A stretch of 64,000 bases of DNA from positions 401,550-465,549 of the forward strand of contig NZ_CAJTXD010000002.1 of NCBI RefSeq assembly GCF_910580175.1. The letters run 5' to 3'. The notes under the pieces were generated by a model. That model searched no databases. It was not told the DNA's origin and worked only from the letters and a program-made list of their open reading frames with translations. Shown here in pieces: positions 44,629 to 53,800 of this stretch (positions within the stretch are counted from its first letter, which is position 1; every line of letters starts with the position of its first letter). The position numbers and the translations under genes are program-made. The DNA comes from an uncultured Alistipes sp. (GTDB lineage Bacteria; Bacteroidota; Bacteroidia; Bacteroidales; Rikenellaceae).

Positions 44629-45299
44629 TCAGAACAATTTATCCCTGCTCCATGCGACGTTCTGCCTTACGACCTTGGCCGGAATGCCTGCGCATAAACT
44701 GTGGGGGGGGGATTTTTGGTAACCAGGGAATGCGATCCGATGATCGCGCCGTCGCCCACCGCGACGCCTTTCATGATCGTCGAATGCGGGGCGATCCATA
44801 CATGGTTGCCGATGGTGACCGGAGCCGGAGGATTAGTGCGGCGAGAGGTGTCCGGGTCGTAGATCGGGTGGGAATCGCTTGTCCGGATTATGATGTTGTT
44901 GGACAACATGCAATCTTCGCCTATATCGATCCGCATGCCGTCCTCTTGTGCGCAGATATGGACATTTTCGGTAAAGGAGGTGCACGAACCGATGTTTACC
45001 TCGATGCCGTTGCCCTCGACCCAGATGCTGCACCCTTTACCTATGGATACTTTGTTGCCGATCCGGATCGTATTGCGGTCGCCGTGGATTCTGATGCGGG
45101 GTTTGACCAGATAGGAACCTTCGCCGATCTCGATGCGGTTGTCGCGGCCGACGAACTCTTTGAACAGCCGGGAACAGCCGCGGTCGGCTATCGTAGTACC
45201 CCGGCTGTACTTGATTTTATCCTGCATCCGTTTGGCTCCATAGTAGAGCGTGCGAATAAAATAGCTGGTTTTTATCTTTTTCGTGAAGAGATCGATCAT
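44629..45299 (-). CDS. hexapeptide acyltransferase, out of frame at a poly-C tract
   Basis: Full gene would be about 223 residues: N-terminal helix, then hexapeptide repeats (IEIGEGSYLVKPRIRIHGDRNTIRIGNKVSIGKGCSIWVEG...VTIGNHVWIAPHSTIMKGVAVGDGAIIGSHSLVTKN). After KN the coding strand has nine C (44711-44703), which gives PPPTVYAQAFRPRS and a stop at 44669-44667. With ten C the frame reads PPPHSLCAGIPAKVVRQNVAWSRDKLF and stops at 44629; AGIPAKVV is the normal end of this family. The gene is therefore phase-off here, or the tract was miscounted. Confidence 0.85.
44703..44711 (-). repeat. poly-C tract (9) in an acyltransferase gene
   Basis: Nine C on the coding strand. One added C restores the family C-terminus. 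Confidence 0.85.
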
Positions 45300-45318
45300 G
45301 GATGACAGGGTGTGCGGT

Positions 45319-46026
45319 TTAAAATTGGCGGTATATACCCACTCGCTCCGTGATGGGATAGTAGTGGATGTTTTTTGCCACCTGGGTGTAGTCGAATGCC
45401 GGATCGGGGATCATGTAGTCGGGGCCGTAGTGGGCAAGAAGATGGGCCTTGTAATCGGTCGGCACCGACAGCACCTTGTTTTTGAACGGATATTCCATCA
45501 CTCCGGTAAAGGGGATGGTAATTTTTTCCACAATGCATGCGTTTTTGGGATGCTTCCCGTCGTTTATGAATGTGAAAGAATGGAAGAATAATTCGTCCGA
45601 CTCGGTTTTGTGGTTGAAAAATATGTCGATCGGAATTTTTCGGAACATATATGTTTGTTCGAACCCCTTTGTCCCGTCCTCGACCCGGATTTCCCGCTTC
45701 AATCTGAAGCCGGCTTTCAGCAGGGTTTCCTGCACTTTCTTGCAGTCGGAGTAGAAAACGCCGATGTCGATGTCGTCATCGGTGGGAATGAAGTCGTGCT
45801 CCCGGATCGCGCCCAAAAGGGTGCCGAACTCCAACCAATAGGTAATGCCGGCCTCGGAGAAAGCCTGGTGGAGGATATGCAGGGCCTCGGCCCCGTTCTG
45901 ATGGAGATTGCGGATGCTGCAATTCTTGTTGTATCTGACATATTTGTTCCAGAGCGGTTTTATGAGCAACCGGAGCAATTTGTTCTTGTGATGACGGGAA
46001 GCAAACAGAGAGAGTTTTACATTCAT
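45319..46026 (-). CDS. LicD-family phosphotransferase
   Basis: 235 residues. The LicD core is clear: YWLEFGTLLGAIREHDFIPTDDDIDIGVF (nucleotidyltransferase-fold Gly and Asp residues), FEQTYMFRKIPIDIFFNHK, and the C-terminal YGPDYMIPDPAFDY. LicD proteins move a phospho-substituent, such as phosphocholine from CDP-choline, to a sugar. With PEP mutase, phosphonopyruvate decarboxylase and a LicC/PntC-like enzyme in the same operon, the group moved here is more likely a phosphonate. Confidence 0.88.
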   Translation of the reverse strand: MNVKLSLFASRHHKNKLLRLLIKPLWNKYVRYNKNCSIRNLHQNGAEALHILHQAFSEAGITYWLEFGTLLGAIREHDFIPTDDDIDIGVFYSDCKKVQETLLKAGFRLKREIRVEDGTKGFEQTYMFRKIPIDIFFNHKTESDELFFHSFTFINDGKHPKNACIVEKITIPFTGVMEYPFKNKVLSVPTDYKAHLLAHYGPDYMIPDPAFDYTQVAKNIHYYPITERVGIYRQF

Positions 46027-46099
46027 ATGCTTTTGTTAATATTTGATAAGGACCGGGGAATCGCCGGCTTTCGGCAGACGGCGCTGGCTTCGGATTCCG

Positions 46100-47554
46100 T
46101 CATCGGTTGAAGATGCGGAACGCATAGGATTTCAATTCCAAATATACTGTGTCTTTCTGGATGGCCAGAACCAGGAAATAAGTAAGTATGCAGACCGAAC
46201 ACGAGACGACGAGCATGTACAGGTTGCTCAATCCGACGCTTCGGAACGTAAAGACGATAGGCACGAAGAGCAGGGAGACGAGGAGGTATTTCAAAGTGGA
46301 AAATTGGAAAATGCCCACCTTGACCTTGAGGTGTTTGCGGATATAAAGCAGGCAAAGAGTCGTGAATATGATTTCGCTCGCCAAGGTACAGAGGATGGAG
46401 ATGCACGGAGTCAGGAACGACAAGAATGCCCAGTTGAGCAAGACGTTCAACAGGCCGCAAGTCAAGTTGTAGAGCACCAGGCGCTTTTCCTTGTTGTGGA
46501 GGAAGATGATCTGACTATAAAGAATGCTGTCGACCCCGAGCAGGATGATGCGGAGGGCGAAAACGCGCATGGCCGGTATGGCGGCGTAATACTCGTTGCC
46601 GCCGAACAGCCAGATGATCTGCTCGGACAAGAGAAAGAGACCTATGCCGGTCGGAATGATCAGCGCGAGCACCAGCCGCATGATTTTGAGTATGCCTGCC
46701 TGGTAAAGCTGTTTGTCTTCTTTCAGATACAATGACAGGCGGGGCAGGGTGGCGAAAACGATCGAGAGCAGGAGTGTTTTCGTCAGTTCCACGATTTTCT
46801 GCCCGATCGTGAAGAAAGCGACATTTTCGGTTCCCGTAGCGTAGCCGAGAAACGTACGGTCGGCGATCGTATAAAGGATGCCGGTGTTGTTGAGCACCAG
46901 AATCATGAGCAATGGAACGATGTAGCTCTTGAAGTTCAGCCCTGAAAAAGTCTCTTTAAACGATAGGCGGATGGTTTTTGTGGCGTAGAAATAACTTGCC
47001 AGGTAGTTGACGATGGCTACCCCCACGGTTATCATGACATAAATCAAAGCATCATCGGGCGATTTTATAAGCGTGAAAATGAAGATGATGCTCAAGGTGC
47101 GGATGATGATAGTCTTCAAGGTAATGAACCTGAACTCCTCGAAAGCCTCGTTGACCCATTCGACATAGAAGATTTGGGAGATGAGGTTGCCGCACAGAAT
47201 ATAGGAAACCGTCTTGATGGCTGGATTTTCGATGACCAAGGTTATGAAAAGCAGGTAAAGCCCCAAGCAAGCGGTGTTGCTGACCAGTCCGATAGAAAAC
47301 AGGTTTTTATAGATGTCCTGGACTTTGGTGGGATTCATCCGGTTGGCGCTTATTTCGCGCAGTCCGTATTGGTAGATGCCCAACATGCCCAACATGCCGA
47401 AGTAGCTGAAGAATGTCAGGGCATATTCGATGTCGCCCATGTTCTGCGGCCCCAGTATGCGGTATATGTAGGGTGTGACGATGAGCGGAAGCAGGGTGTT
47501 GAAAAGATTCAATACCCCCTTGGCGACAACGTTATGGACGAGAGATTTTGCCAT
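46100..47554 (-). CDS. polysaccharide flippase (Wzx, MATE-like)
   Basis: 484 residues from the ATG at 47554 (AKSLVHNVVAKGVLNLFNTLLPLIVTPYIYRILGPQNMG matches the family N-terminus), with twelve to fourteen membrane segments. Wzx moves lipid-linked repeat units across the inner membrane. An ATG at 47569 shares a base with the stop of the upstream gene (TGATG) and is a real alternative that adds five residues. Confidence 0.88.
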   Translation of the reverse strand: MAKSLVHNVVAKGVLNLFNTLLPLIVTPYIYRILGPQNMGDIEYALTFFSYFGMLGMLGIYQYGLREISANRMNPTKVQDIYKNLFSIGLVSNTACLGLYLLFITLVIENPAIKTVSYILCGNLISQIFYVEWVNEAFEEFRFITLKTIIIRTLSIIFIFTLIKSPDDALIYVMITVGVAIVNYLASYFYATKTIRLSFKETFSGLNFKSYIVPLLMILVLNNTGILYTIADRTFLGYATGTENVAFFTIGQKIVELTKTLLLSIVFATLPRLSLYLKEDKQLYQAGILKIMRLVLALIIPTGIGLFLLSEQIIWLFGGNEYYAAIPAMRVFALRIILLGVDSILYSQIIFLHNKEKRLVLYNLTCGLLNVLLNWAFLSFLTPCISILCTLASEIIFTTLCLLYIRKHLKVKVGIFQFSTLKYLLVSLLFVPIVFTFRSVGLSNLYMLVVSCSVCILTYFLVLAIQKDTVYLELKSYAFRIFNR

Positions 47555-47568
47555 GAGCGAAACCGGCA

Positions 47569-48747
47569 TCAGATGTTGGGCCGGATGATTCGTTCGACGA
47601 GGAAGCCGCAAGTTGCGTCGAGCGTCTCGAAAACGACGCTTCGGGGCAGCTCGGCTCCGAATTCCTGAGCTACCTTCCCGACCAGTTCGGGGGTATACTG
47701 CAATTCGCCCTGCTGCACGTCGAGGATGCCGTCCAGGTAGATGGATTTCCGGTTTGCGGCGCGCATCGCTTCGAGCGTGAAGACCGATTCGTCGATATGG
47801 CCTTCGGCTTTCCCTGTGCCGTCGATGATGAACGGATAACCGCCGATTTCGCCGTCGACCCCAGGGGTGTGTATCTTTATGCGGGAACGGGTTTCGAGAG
47901 CTGTAAGGATCGAGTGGATGATGTCGAAATTGCTCGATGCGTTCATCATGTTACGCTTCTGATCTGTCGGCATGGCGATTTTGCATGCCGAGAGCAATTC
48001 GGCCTTGTCGAATGCGAGGGGCTGGCCTTGATATTTGATGTCGAGCAATATATCCTGTCCTTCGGCATGCCCTTCCTTGCTGATGACGACATCGTGGAAA
48101 TGGCTTACAGCCAATGTAATGTCTATGTCGTTGATGTTGGCGATGCCGAATTTTTGCGCGATGTGGAACTTCATTCTCGGAATCAGGTGGTTGAGGTTGC
48201 CGCTTCCGAAGTCGAAGTGGGTTATGCCGGCCGATTTCAACCAAGGGATAACGGCGTCCGAGTAGGAAGTGTTGATCGTAATGGCTGCCGAGCCGGCTTG
48301 TTCATAGGCCAGCATGATGTTGCGGGCGAAGCGGACGGACAACGGGGTCCATATGCCGTAGGCCCGCAGGTGCGACCACGAAATGGTGCCATATTTCAAG
48401 CCTGCGTATACGCGGCTGCTGTTGATGATGAAGTCGGGTTCCCACTTCCGGATCGCATGCGCTATGCTGTCGATCTCTTCCAGATTGCAGCCGCCCTCGA
48501 TTCGGATGTCGCATCGAAGTTGCCGGCGGATTGCGGCGGCTGTTTTCACGATGTTGACGTCGGAAAGCATTTTGTCGTAGTTGCGGCCTACGACGACGAT
48601 TTCCAGTTGCGGATTCGCCGTACTGACGAGATAATCCAGCAAGTACGATCCGACGCTTCCCAGACCGATTATCATGATCCGTATCTTGGAATCGGGGTTT
48701 TGCAGCTTGGTTTGCAGAATTTGGAGCTTCTGATCGAGGGATTTCAT
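47569..48747 (-). CDS. Rossmann-fold NAD(P)-binding protein, saccharopine dehydrogenase-like
   Basis: 392 residues. It has IRIMIIGLGSVGSYLLDYLV (GxGxxG) at residues about 22-41, VVVGRN after the second strand, and DFIINSSRVYAGLKYGTISWSHLRAYGIWTP, with a long C-terminal domain. It is not a sugar epimerase: the YxxxK motif is absent. Position among the phosphonate genes suggests a reductase or dehydrogenase in that pathway, but this is inference. It follows the nucleotidyltransferase with a four-base overlap. Confidence 0.6.
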   Translation of the reverse strand: MKSLDQKLQILQTKLQNPDSKIRIMIIGLGSVGSYLLDYLVSTANPQLEIVVVGRNYDKMLSDVNIVKTAAAIRRQLRCDIRIEGGCNLEEIDSIAHAIRKWEPDFIINSSRVYAGLKYGTISWSHLRAYGIWTPLSVRFARNIMLAYEQAGSAAITINTSYSDAVIPWLKSAGITHFDFGSGNLNHLIPRMKFHIAQKFGIANINDIDITLAVSHFHDVVISKEGHAEGQDILLDIKYQGQPLAFDKAELLSACKIAMPTDQKRNMMNASSNFDIIHSILTALETRSRIKIHTPGVDGEIGGYPFIIDGTGKAEGHIDESVFTLEAMRAANRKSIYLDGILDVQQGELQYTPELVGKVAQEFGAELPRSVVFETLDATCGFLVERIIRPNI

Positions 48748-49493
48748 TTTGCAAGAATTGAGTGCACTTTTTTATAATCTTCGACGGTGTTGCAGTTGAA
48801 CCAAGTTTCCAAAGGCAACACCTCGATTTCGGATCGGTCGAGAGACCCAAAATAACTTTGGATGATCTCCAGATTGGTGCCTGCGATCTGTTCGGGAGTC
48901 AGAGCCTGCATTTTTCGCCGTAGTGCGGCAACATCGGTAAATTTCCAGATTTGGCCCGAGTTGTAGATGGCACGGAACGGTTCGCCGATTTCCAGAAGTT
49001 TATGGGCTGTGTCATAAAGATATTGCAGACGGCCTTCGGCGGTTTCGTACACGACAACCGCTTTTTGCGCCGTTATGGGTTCCCGATTCACGGTAAGGAT
49101 GTTCTTGGCGCACTCTTTTATGCGGTGGAAGTCTGCGGCGTTGAAGAACAGATCGCCCTCGACGAAAATGACCTCGTCGGCCGCCGGAGCAACGGCCTCT
49201 ATGCCCAATTGCAGACTGTAACCTGAGCCGAGCGTACGGTATTCGGGGTTGTAGACCAGTTTCAGGGCAGAGGCGAATTCTCCGAGATTTTCGTTGATGA
49301 AGCGTTGGAGTTTTTCGAAGAGGAACCCGCCCACGATCACGTATTGATCGACATCCCGGGCCTTGTCGAGAATCTGATAGAGCAGCGAGTTCTGGGGCGA
49401 GCCGATATGATAAAGACATTTGAGCGTGTCTTCGTCGGTGTCGCGGTTGAATCGGGTGGCCGTTCCGGCCACGGTAACGATGAGGCTTTTCAT
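48744..49493 (-). CDS. nucleotidyltransferase, LicC/PntC-like
   Basis: 249 residues from the ATG at 49493. N-terminal VTVAGTATRFNRDTDEDTLKCLYHIG is a variant of the sugar-nucleotidyltransferase G-x-G-T-R...K loop. The following LVYNPEYRTLGSGYSLQLGIEAV and EVIFVEGDLFF (metal-binding acid) resemble the LicC and PntC cytidylyltransferases. It probably activates a phosphonate as its CMP ester for LicD. Start overlaps the preceding gene stop by four bases, when that gene is in frame. Confidence 0.75.
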   Translation of the reverse strand: MKSLIVTVAGTATRFNRDTDEDTLKCLYHIGSPQNSLLYQILDKARDVDQYVIVGGFLFEKLQRFINENLGEFASALKLVYNPEYRTLGSGYSLQLGIEAVAPAADEVIFVEGDLFFNAADFHRIKECAKNILTVNREPITAQKAVVVYETAEGRLQYLYDTAHKLLEIGEPFRAIYNSGQIWKFTDVAALRRKMQALTPEQIAGTNLEIIQSYFGSLDRSEIEVLPLETWFNCNTVEDYKKVHSILAK

Positions 49494-50483
49494 TTTATGC
49501 TGGCTATGCACAGATCCAGTCCCTGGCTCAGGGAGACCTGCGGCTTCCAATGCGTTCTTGATCTTAATTTGTCCGTGTTCAGCAGACGCCGTTCGGGATC
49601 GGAGGCCCGATAACCTTCGAAAACGATCTCCGGCTTTTCGATTCCCATTTTTTTTGCGATCGTTCGGGTAAGGTCGACGATTGAAATTTCTTCGTCGGTA
49701 GCGACGTTGTATACCGTACCGTCAAGCGCGTCGGGTGAATTGATCAATTCGATCACGGCGTTGCAGCTGTCGATATTGTGAAGGAACGTCCGTTTGTTCG
49801 TTTTGGAGTTTTCCAGAAGCGTAACGTTCCCCCCCCCCTTGGATGAATTGGTTGATTATGTGGGGTATGATATGCTTTGCAAATCTTTCGTGTTTGCTGT
49901 ATACGTTGGCAAACCGGATGGAGCAACCTTTTATTAGGCCTTTGTCTACGGCGTCCTTCATGAAAAATTCGGTCATGAGCTTTCCGACAGCATAGCTGGT
50001 GCGCTGGCTGTGCTCGGCCGTGGCCAGTACGAGAAAATCGTCCTCTTTGACCCCGCCGTGGTCGTTCCATGACTGCATGGAATAGACCTCTGACGTGGAG
50101 CAGTTGATGAACGTAGCGGCTCCGACCTCGACCGCCTGCTGAAGGAAAGCGCGCATCGAAACGACATTGGTCGTGTAGGTATGTTCCACTTCATAGAAGT
50201 GTTCGGTGTGGACGACTGCGGCGCAATTGATGTAGACGATTTTGCCGTGCTGCTCCTTGAGCGACAGCACTTCTTTTTTCAGAGAAGCCATATGCTCGGA
50301 GTTGTCGAGGTCCCACTCGTGGAAAACGAAAGCAGGATTTCCGACAACATCCTCGACGGTGTCGATCGAACTTGCGAAGAAATTGTCGAAACCGAGCACC
50401 GTGTCGCCGGTCTTGAGGAACTGATGCACCAGTTCGCTGCCTGTCATGCCGGTAGCACCGCTTATTACATATAGATTTTTCAT
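49490..50483 (-). CDS. NAD-dependent epimerase/dehydratase, out of frame at a poly-G tract
   Basis: Extended SDR: KNLYVISGATGMTGSELVHQFL, INCSTSEVYS, and YAVGKLMTE (Tyr-x3-Lys). After FIQ comes a coding-strand run of ten G (49838-49829) which leads to GGGERYASG and a stop at 49722. With nine G the frame is QGGGNVTLLENSKTNKRTFLHNID..., reaching the family C-terminus (EKPEIVFEGYRASDPERRLLNTDKL) and the stop at 49490, overlapping the next ATG by four bases. So 330 residues when on, 253 now. Substrate unknown. Confidence 0.85.
49829..49838 (-). repeat. poly-G tract (10) in an epimerase/dehydratase gene
   Basis: Ten G on the coding strand; loss of one restores the full-length frame. Confidence 0.85.
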
Positions 50484-50497
50484 CTTGATAATGGGGG

Positions 50498-51232
50498 TTA
50501 TATGCCGCGTACGAGTCGCTCGCTGTAAAATTCGTCCAGGTCGGACGGATAAAGCGAGCGCTCGGACTCGATGTCGTATGCTGCGGAATTGAAATGTATG
50601 GCTTCAGTGTCGGTGTCGAAATATGCGTATTGGGCGCGGGGATTGTGATTCCGAGGTTGGCCGACGGAGCCGGGATTGATGAAGACGACTCTTTTTTTGT
50701 TGCGGTAGTCCGGATTTTGCACGGAATAGAAGTGTTCGGTCAGATGCGGAACGTGGGAGTGGCCGCAGAGCACAAAGTCGTATCGGGCATAGTCAGCGTT
50801 TTGTGCGATCTCCTGTTCCATTTTACCCCAATAAGGATCATGGAGACTGCCGTGGACGAACAAGAATTTTTTGCCTGAAAATTCTGTTTCTGCCATTCCT
50901 GATCGGGACATGCGCTCTTGTATGAACGCGAGCGCATTTTGGTCGAGCTTGTTTTTTGTGTATTCCAATAACCGCCTGCCGCGTTCTGTGGAAAAACGGG
51001 ATGTGTCGCCGTCCATGATGGCTTTTTCGTGGTTGCCGAAAAGATTGACGTACAATGGAAGATCCCATTTCCGGATCTCCTCGATCGTTTCATTGGGCCG
51101 CATTCCGTAGTTTATGATATCCCCGAGCAGCACGATTCCGTCGATCGGGTATCGGGCAAAAGCATCCTTTTCGACCGCTTTCAGAGCAGAAAGATTGCCA
51201 TGGATATCGGACAGGAGCAGCAGTCTGGGCAT
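50498..51232 (-). CDS. metallophosphoesterase (YfcE/CpdA type)
   Basis: 244 residues. It has all calcineurin-like motifs: LLLSDIHGNLSAL (D-x-H), VLLGDIINYG (GD), LFGNHEKAI (GNHE), FVHGS and CGHSHVPHL (GHxH), which hold two metals. Its ATG shares a base with the stop of the decarboxylase (TAATG). In a phosphonate operon it may remove phosphate from an intermediate, but a general phosphodiesterase role is equally possible. Confidence 0.85.
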   Translation of the reverse strand: MPRLLLLSDIHGNLSALKAVEKDAFARYPIDGIVLLGDIINYGMRPNETIEEIRKWDLPLYVNLFGNHEKAIMDGDTSRFSTERGRRLLEYTKNKLDQNALAFIQERMSRSGMAETEFSGKKFLFVHGSLHDPYWGKMEQEIAQNADYARYDFVLCGHSHVPHLTEHFYSVQNPDYRNKKRVVFINPGSVGQPRNHNPRAQYAYFDTDTEAIHFNSAAYDIESERSLYPSDLDEFYSERLVRGI

Positions 51233-52359
51233 TATTTCAGATTTTGCATGAAAGCTTTCTTGTTCTCGATAGGGGTGGTCGTCGGCCGTCCCAGATCATC
51301 GCGGGATGCGATTCTGACGCGCAATTCGACCAACGCGGGGGCCGGCAGAGCGGGAAGCCGATTGAAGAACGCCTCGATTTCCTCTTGTGTGGTCAGGGTA
51401 ACGGCTGTTTTATATCCGCAGCTTTGGGCGATCGCGGGAATATTCATGTTGAACCCGAGCGTCGGTTGTCCGCCGACCGATTCGTGCGCACCATTGTTGA
51501 AGACGACATGCACGAAGTTGCCGGGAGCCAGGGCGCCGATATTGGAGATCGCTCCCATGTGCATGATGAAAGCGCCGTCGCCGTCGAAACACCAGATGCG
51601 TCTTTCGGGTTTTTCGAGAGCGATGCCCAAAGCGATGGAGGAGCTGTGTCCCATTGAACCGACTGTCAGAAAATCCTTGCCGTGCCCCTGGCCCAGAGCC
51701 TCCCGCAATTCGAACAACTCGCGAGAGAGTTTGCCTGTGGTGGAGACTGCCATGTCCTTTTCTGCCAGACGGGAAACCACGATCTTCAACGCCTCCTCGC
51801 GCGAAAGCGGGTAGTCGTTGCGGGCTTCGCGTTGGAGCTTGTACTTCCCGAAAGTCCCTTTCCGGATGACGATCGCGTGGGGCTTCGAGGATGCCTTGCA
51901 GGATGAGATGACGTCGGATGCCTGTCGGAGTGCCGTAGCTTCGTCGGAGTCGAGCACCTGGCAAGGTATTCCCAAGGTGTCCAGCAAGGGTAGTGTAACC
52001 AGGCCTTGTTTCACATGCTGCGGCTCGTCGTGCCCTCCTCCGGGTTCGCCGCGCCAGCCGATGACGAGCAGGATCGGCATGGAATAGACCTTCTCGTCGG
52101 CCAGCGAGAGCAGCGGGTTTACCGCGTTGCCTATGCCGGAGTTTTGCATGTAGACCAACGGCACCTTGCCGGTGGCGAGATGATGGCCCGCGGCGATGCC
52201 GACGGCGGCGCCTTCGTTGGCGGCAATGATGTGCTGCTCTTTCGGCGAATTGTCCGTCACATAGGCGCAGAAATCTTTCAGCAAGGAATCGGGCACGCCC
52301 GTAAATAACGAGATGCCGTTCGATTGGAGCAGGTCGTAAAATTTCCCGACAGATACCAT
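51232..52359 (-). CDS. aepY: phosphonopyruvate decarboxylase
   Basis: Converts phosphonopyruvate to phosphonoacetaldehyde, pulling the unfavourable mutase reaction forward. 375 residues, TPP-dependent. The sequence SLFTGVPDSLLKDFC and AANEGAAVGIAAGHHLATGKVPLVYMQNSGIGNAVNPL (catalytic Glu of the Pyr domain) come first; the TPP motif GDGAFIMHMGAISNI...NNGAHESVGGQPT is near residues 255-300. It lies ten bases after aepX. Confidence 0.92.
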   Translation of the reverse strand: MVSVGKFYDLLQSNGISLFTGVPDSLLKDFCAYVTDNSPKEQHIIAANEGAAVGIAAGHHLATGKVPLVYMQNSGIGNAVNPLLSLADEKVYSMPILLVIGWRGEPGGGHDEPQHVKQGLVTLPLLDTLGIPCQVLDSDEATALRQASDVISSCKASSKPHAIVIRKGTFGKYKLQREARNDYPLSREEALKIVVSRLAEKDMAVSTTGKLSRELFELREALGQGHGKDFLTVGSMGHSSSIALGIALEKPERRIWCFDGDGAFIMHMGAISNIGALAPGNFVHVVFNNGAHESVGGQPTLGFNMNIPAIAQSCGYKTAVTLTTQEEIEAFFNRLPALPAPALVELRVRIASRDDLGRPTTTPIENKKAFMQNLK

Positions 52360-52369
52360 GACGTTGGTT

Positions 52370-53674
52370 TTATTTGGTTCCAGGAATAAGCTCGAGAATT
52401 TCCTTGATGGGCATGCACAAGGGGCGTACCTCTTCGGCCCGACCGTTGCGAAGAATGGTCTCGGCAGCCTTTTTCATGGCTGGATAAGCGGCCCGCAGCA
52501 TGTGGTTGGCATAGATGACCACGTTCGCACCCCATTCGGCCAGTTCGCTTTCACGGATGTGGTCGTAGGTGGTCGGAACCACCACGATGGGGATCTTGGG
52601 ATGTGCTTTGCGGAACTCGATGCAGAACGCCTTGATGTCTTCGCCCGATTTGTGTTTGCTGTGGATCATCACGCCGTCCGCTCCGGCATCGACGTAGGCG
52701 AAAGCCCGCTCCAGGGCGTCGGCTACGGGTTTTCCGGCGATCAGACTCTCTATGCGGGCGATAATCATGAAGTCTTTCGTGACCTGCGCATCCTTGCCGG
52801 CCTTGATCTTTTCGCAGAAGTGTTCGATCGAATCTTGGGTCTGAACAGCTTCGGTTCCGAAAAGGGAATTTTTCTTCAGGCCGATTTTGTCCTCGATGAT
52901 GACGGCTGAAATGCCATGACGTTCGAGCGTGCGCACCGTGAAAACGAAGTGCTCGATTTTGCCGCCCGTATCCCCGTCGAAGATGATGGGTTTGGTGGTG
53001 CACTCCAGGATGTTGTTCAGATCCTGAAGACGGGTGGTAAGGTCGACGGCTTCGATGTCGGGCTTGCCTTTGCTCGTCGAATCGGTCAGCGAACTCGACC
53101 ACATGCCGTCGAAGGCATTGTGTTTTCCGTTTTCTTCGACTTCGAGGTTTTCGATGATCAGGCCGCAAAGACCGTCGTGCGCCTCCATGATCCGGACGAT
53201 CGGCTTGGCGGCGATGAGCCTGCGGAGACGCTTCATGCGCACTTCGGGTGTCGTGCCGATCGTTTTTACCTCGTCGAACAGGGCCGAGGAATTGATGCCC
53301 TTGGTGTAGGGTATTTCGATGACCTGGCCGCCTTGTGCCTCCATGAGTTTGAAAACTTCTTCGCGGACTTCCATGTCGATGCCGTTTTGCCAGTCGTCAC
53401 CGTGTATGATGTAGTCTGGCTTGAGCTTTTTCAGATTCGGGATGTAGCTCCATTCGTCCTGAGGAACGATTTCGGAAACGTTTTTCAGGTTTTCTATGAC
53501 GGTTTTGCGCTGCTCGTAGGTCAAGAACGGAAGACGTTTGCGCTCGGCAACGGCTTTGTCGGTGTATAATCCGATGATGACGTCGCCGTATTTGGCCCCT
53601 TCATTGATGATGTTGATCAGTCCGGGGTGCATGATGTCGGCCACCATGCCGAGGTAGACTTTTTTGTTTGCCAT
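52370..53674 (-). CDS. aepX: phosphoenolpyruvate mutase with N-terminal nucleotidyltransferase domain
   Basis: 434 residues from the ATG at 53674. Residues 1-135 are a cytidylyltransferase-like domain (VYLGMVADIMHPGLINII, where the usual HxGH is HPGL, then YIIHGDDW). Residues about 140-434 are the PEP mutase TIM barrel, with EAHDGLCGL, GDTGGKIEHF and the signature EDKIGLKKNS. The mutase makes the C-P bond. First metabolic gene after the UpxY-type regulator. Loss of the second His suggests the N-domain may be inactive. Confidence 0.92.
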   Translation of the reverse strand: MANKKVYLGMVADIMHPGLINIINEGAKYGDVIIGLYTDKAVAERKRLPFLTYEQRKTVIENLKNVSEIVPQDEWSYIPNLKKLKPDYIIHGDDWQNGIDMEVREEVFKLMEAQGGQVIEIPYTKGINSSALFDEVKTIGTTPEVRMKRLRRLIAAKPIVRIMEAHDGLCGLIIENLEVEENGKHNAFDGMWSSSLTDSTSKGKPDIEAVDLTTRLQDLNNILECTTKPIIFDGDTGGKIEHFVFTVRTLERHGISAVIIEDKIGLKKNSLFGTEAVQTQDSIEHFCEKIKAGKDAQVTKDFMIIARIESLIAGKPVADALERAFAYVDAGADGVMIHSKHKSGEDIKAFCIEFRKAHPKIPIVVVPTTYDHIRESELAEWGANVVIYANHMLRAAYPAMKKAAETILRNGRAEEVRPLCMPIKEILELIPGTK

Positions 53675-53800
53675 ATCGTTATGTAGTTTTATTTGCAGGA
53701 ATGGGCGTTTTTTGCGGCGCAGGCCGGGTGCTGCGGCCTCAGTCGAAGCGGGCAGTGCCGGATGCCGGAACAAGGCAGGCGGAACCGCCCATGGGCGAGG

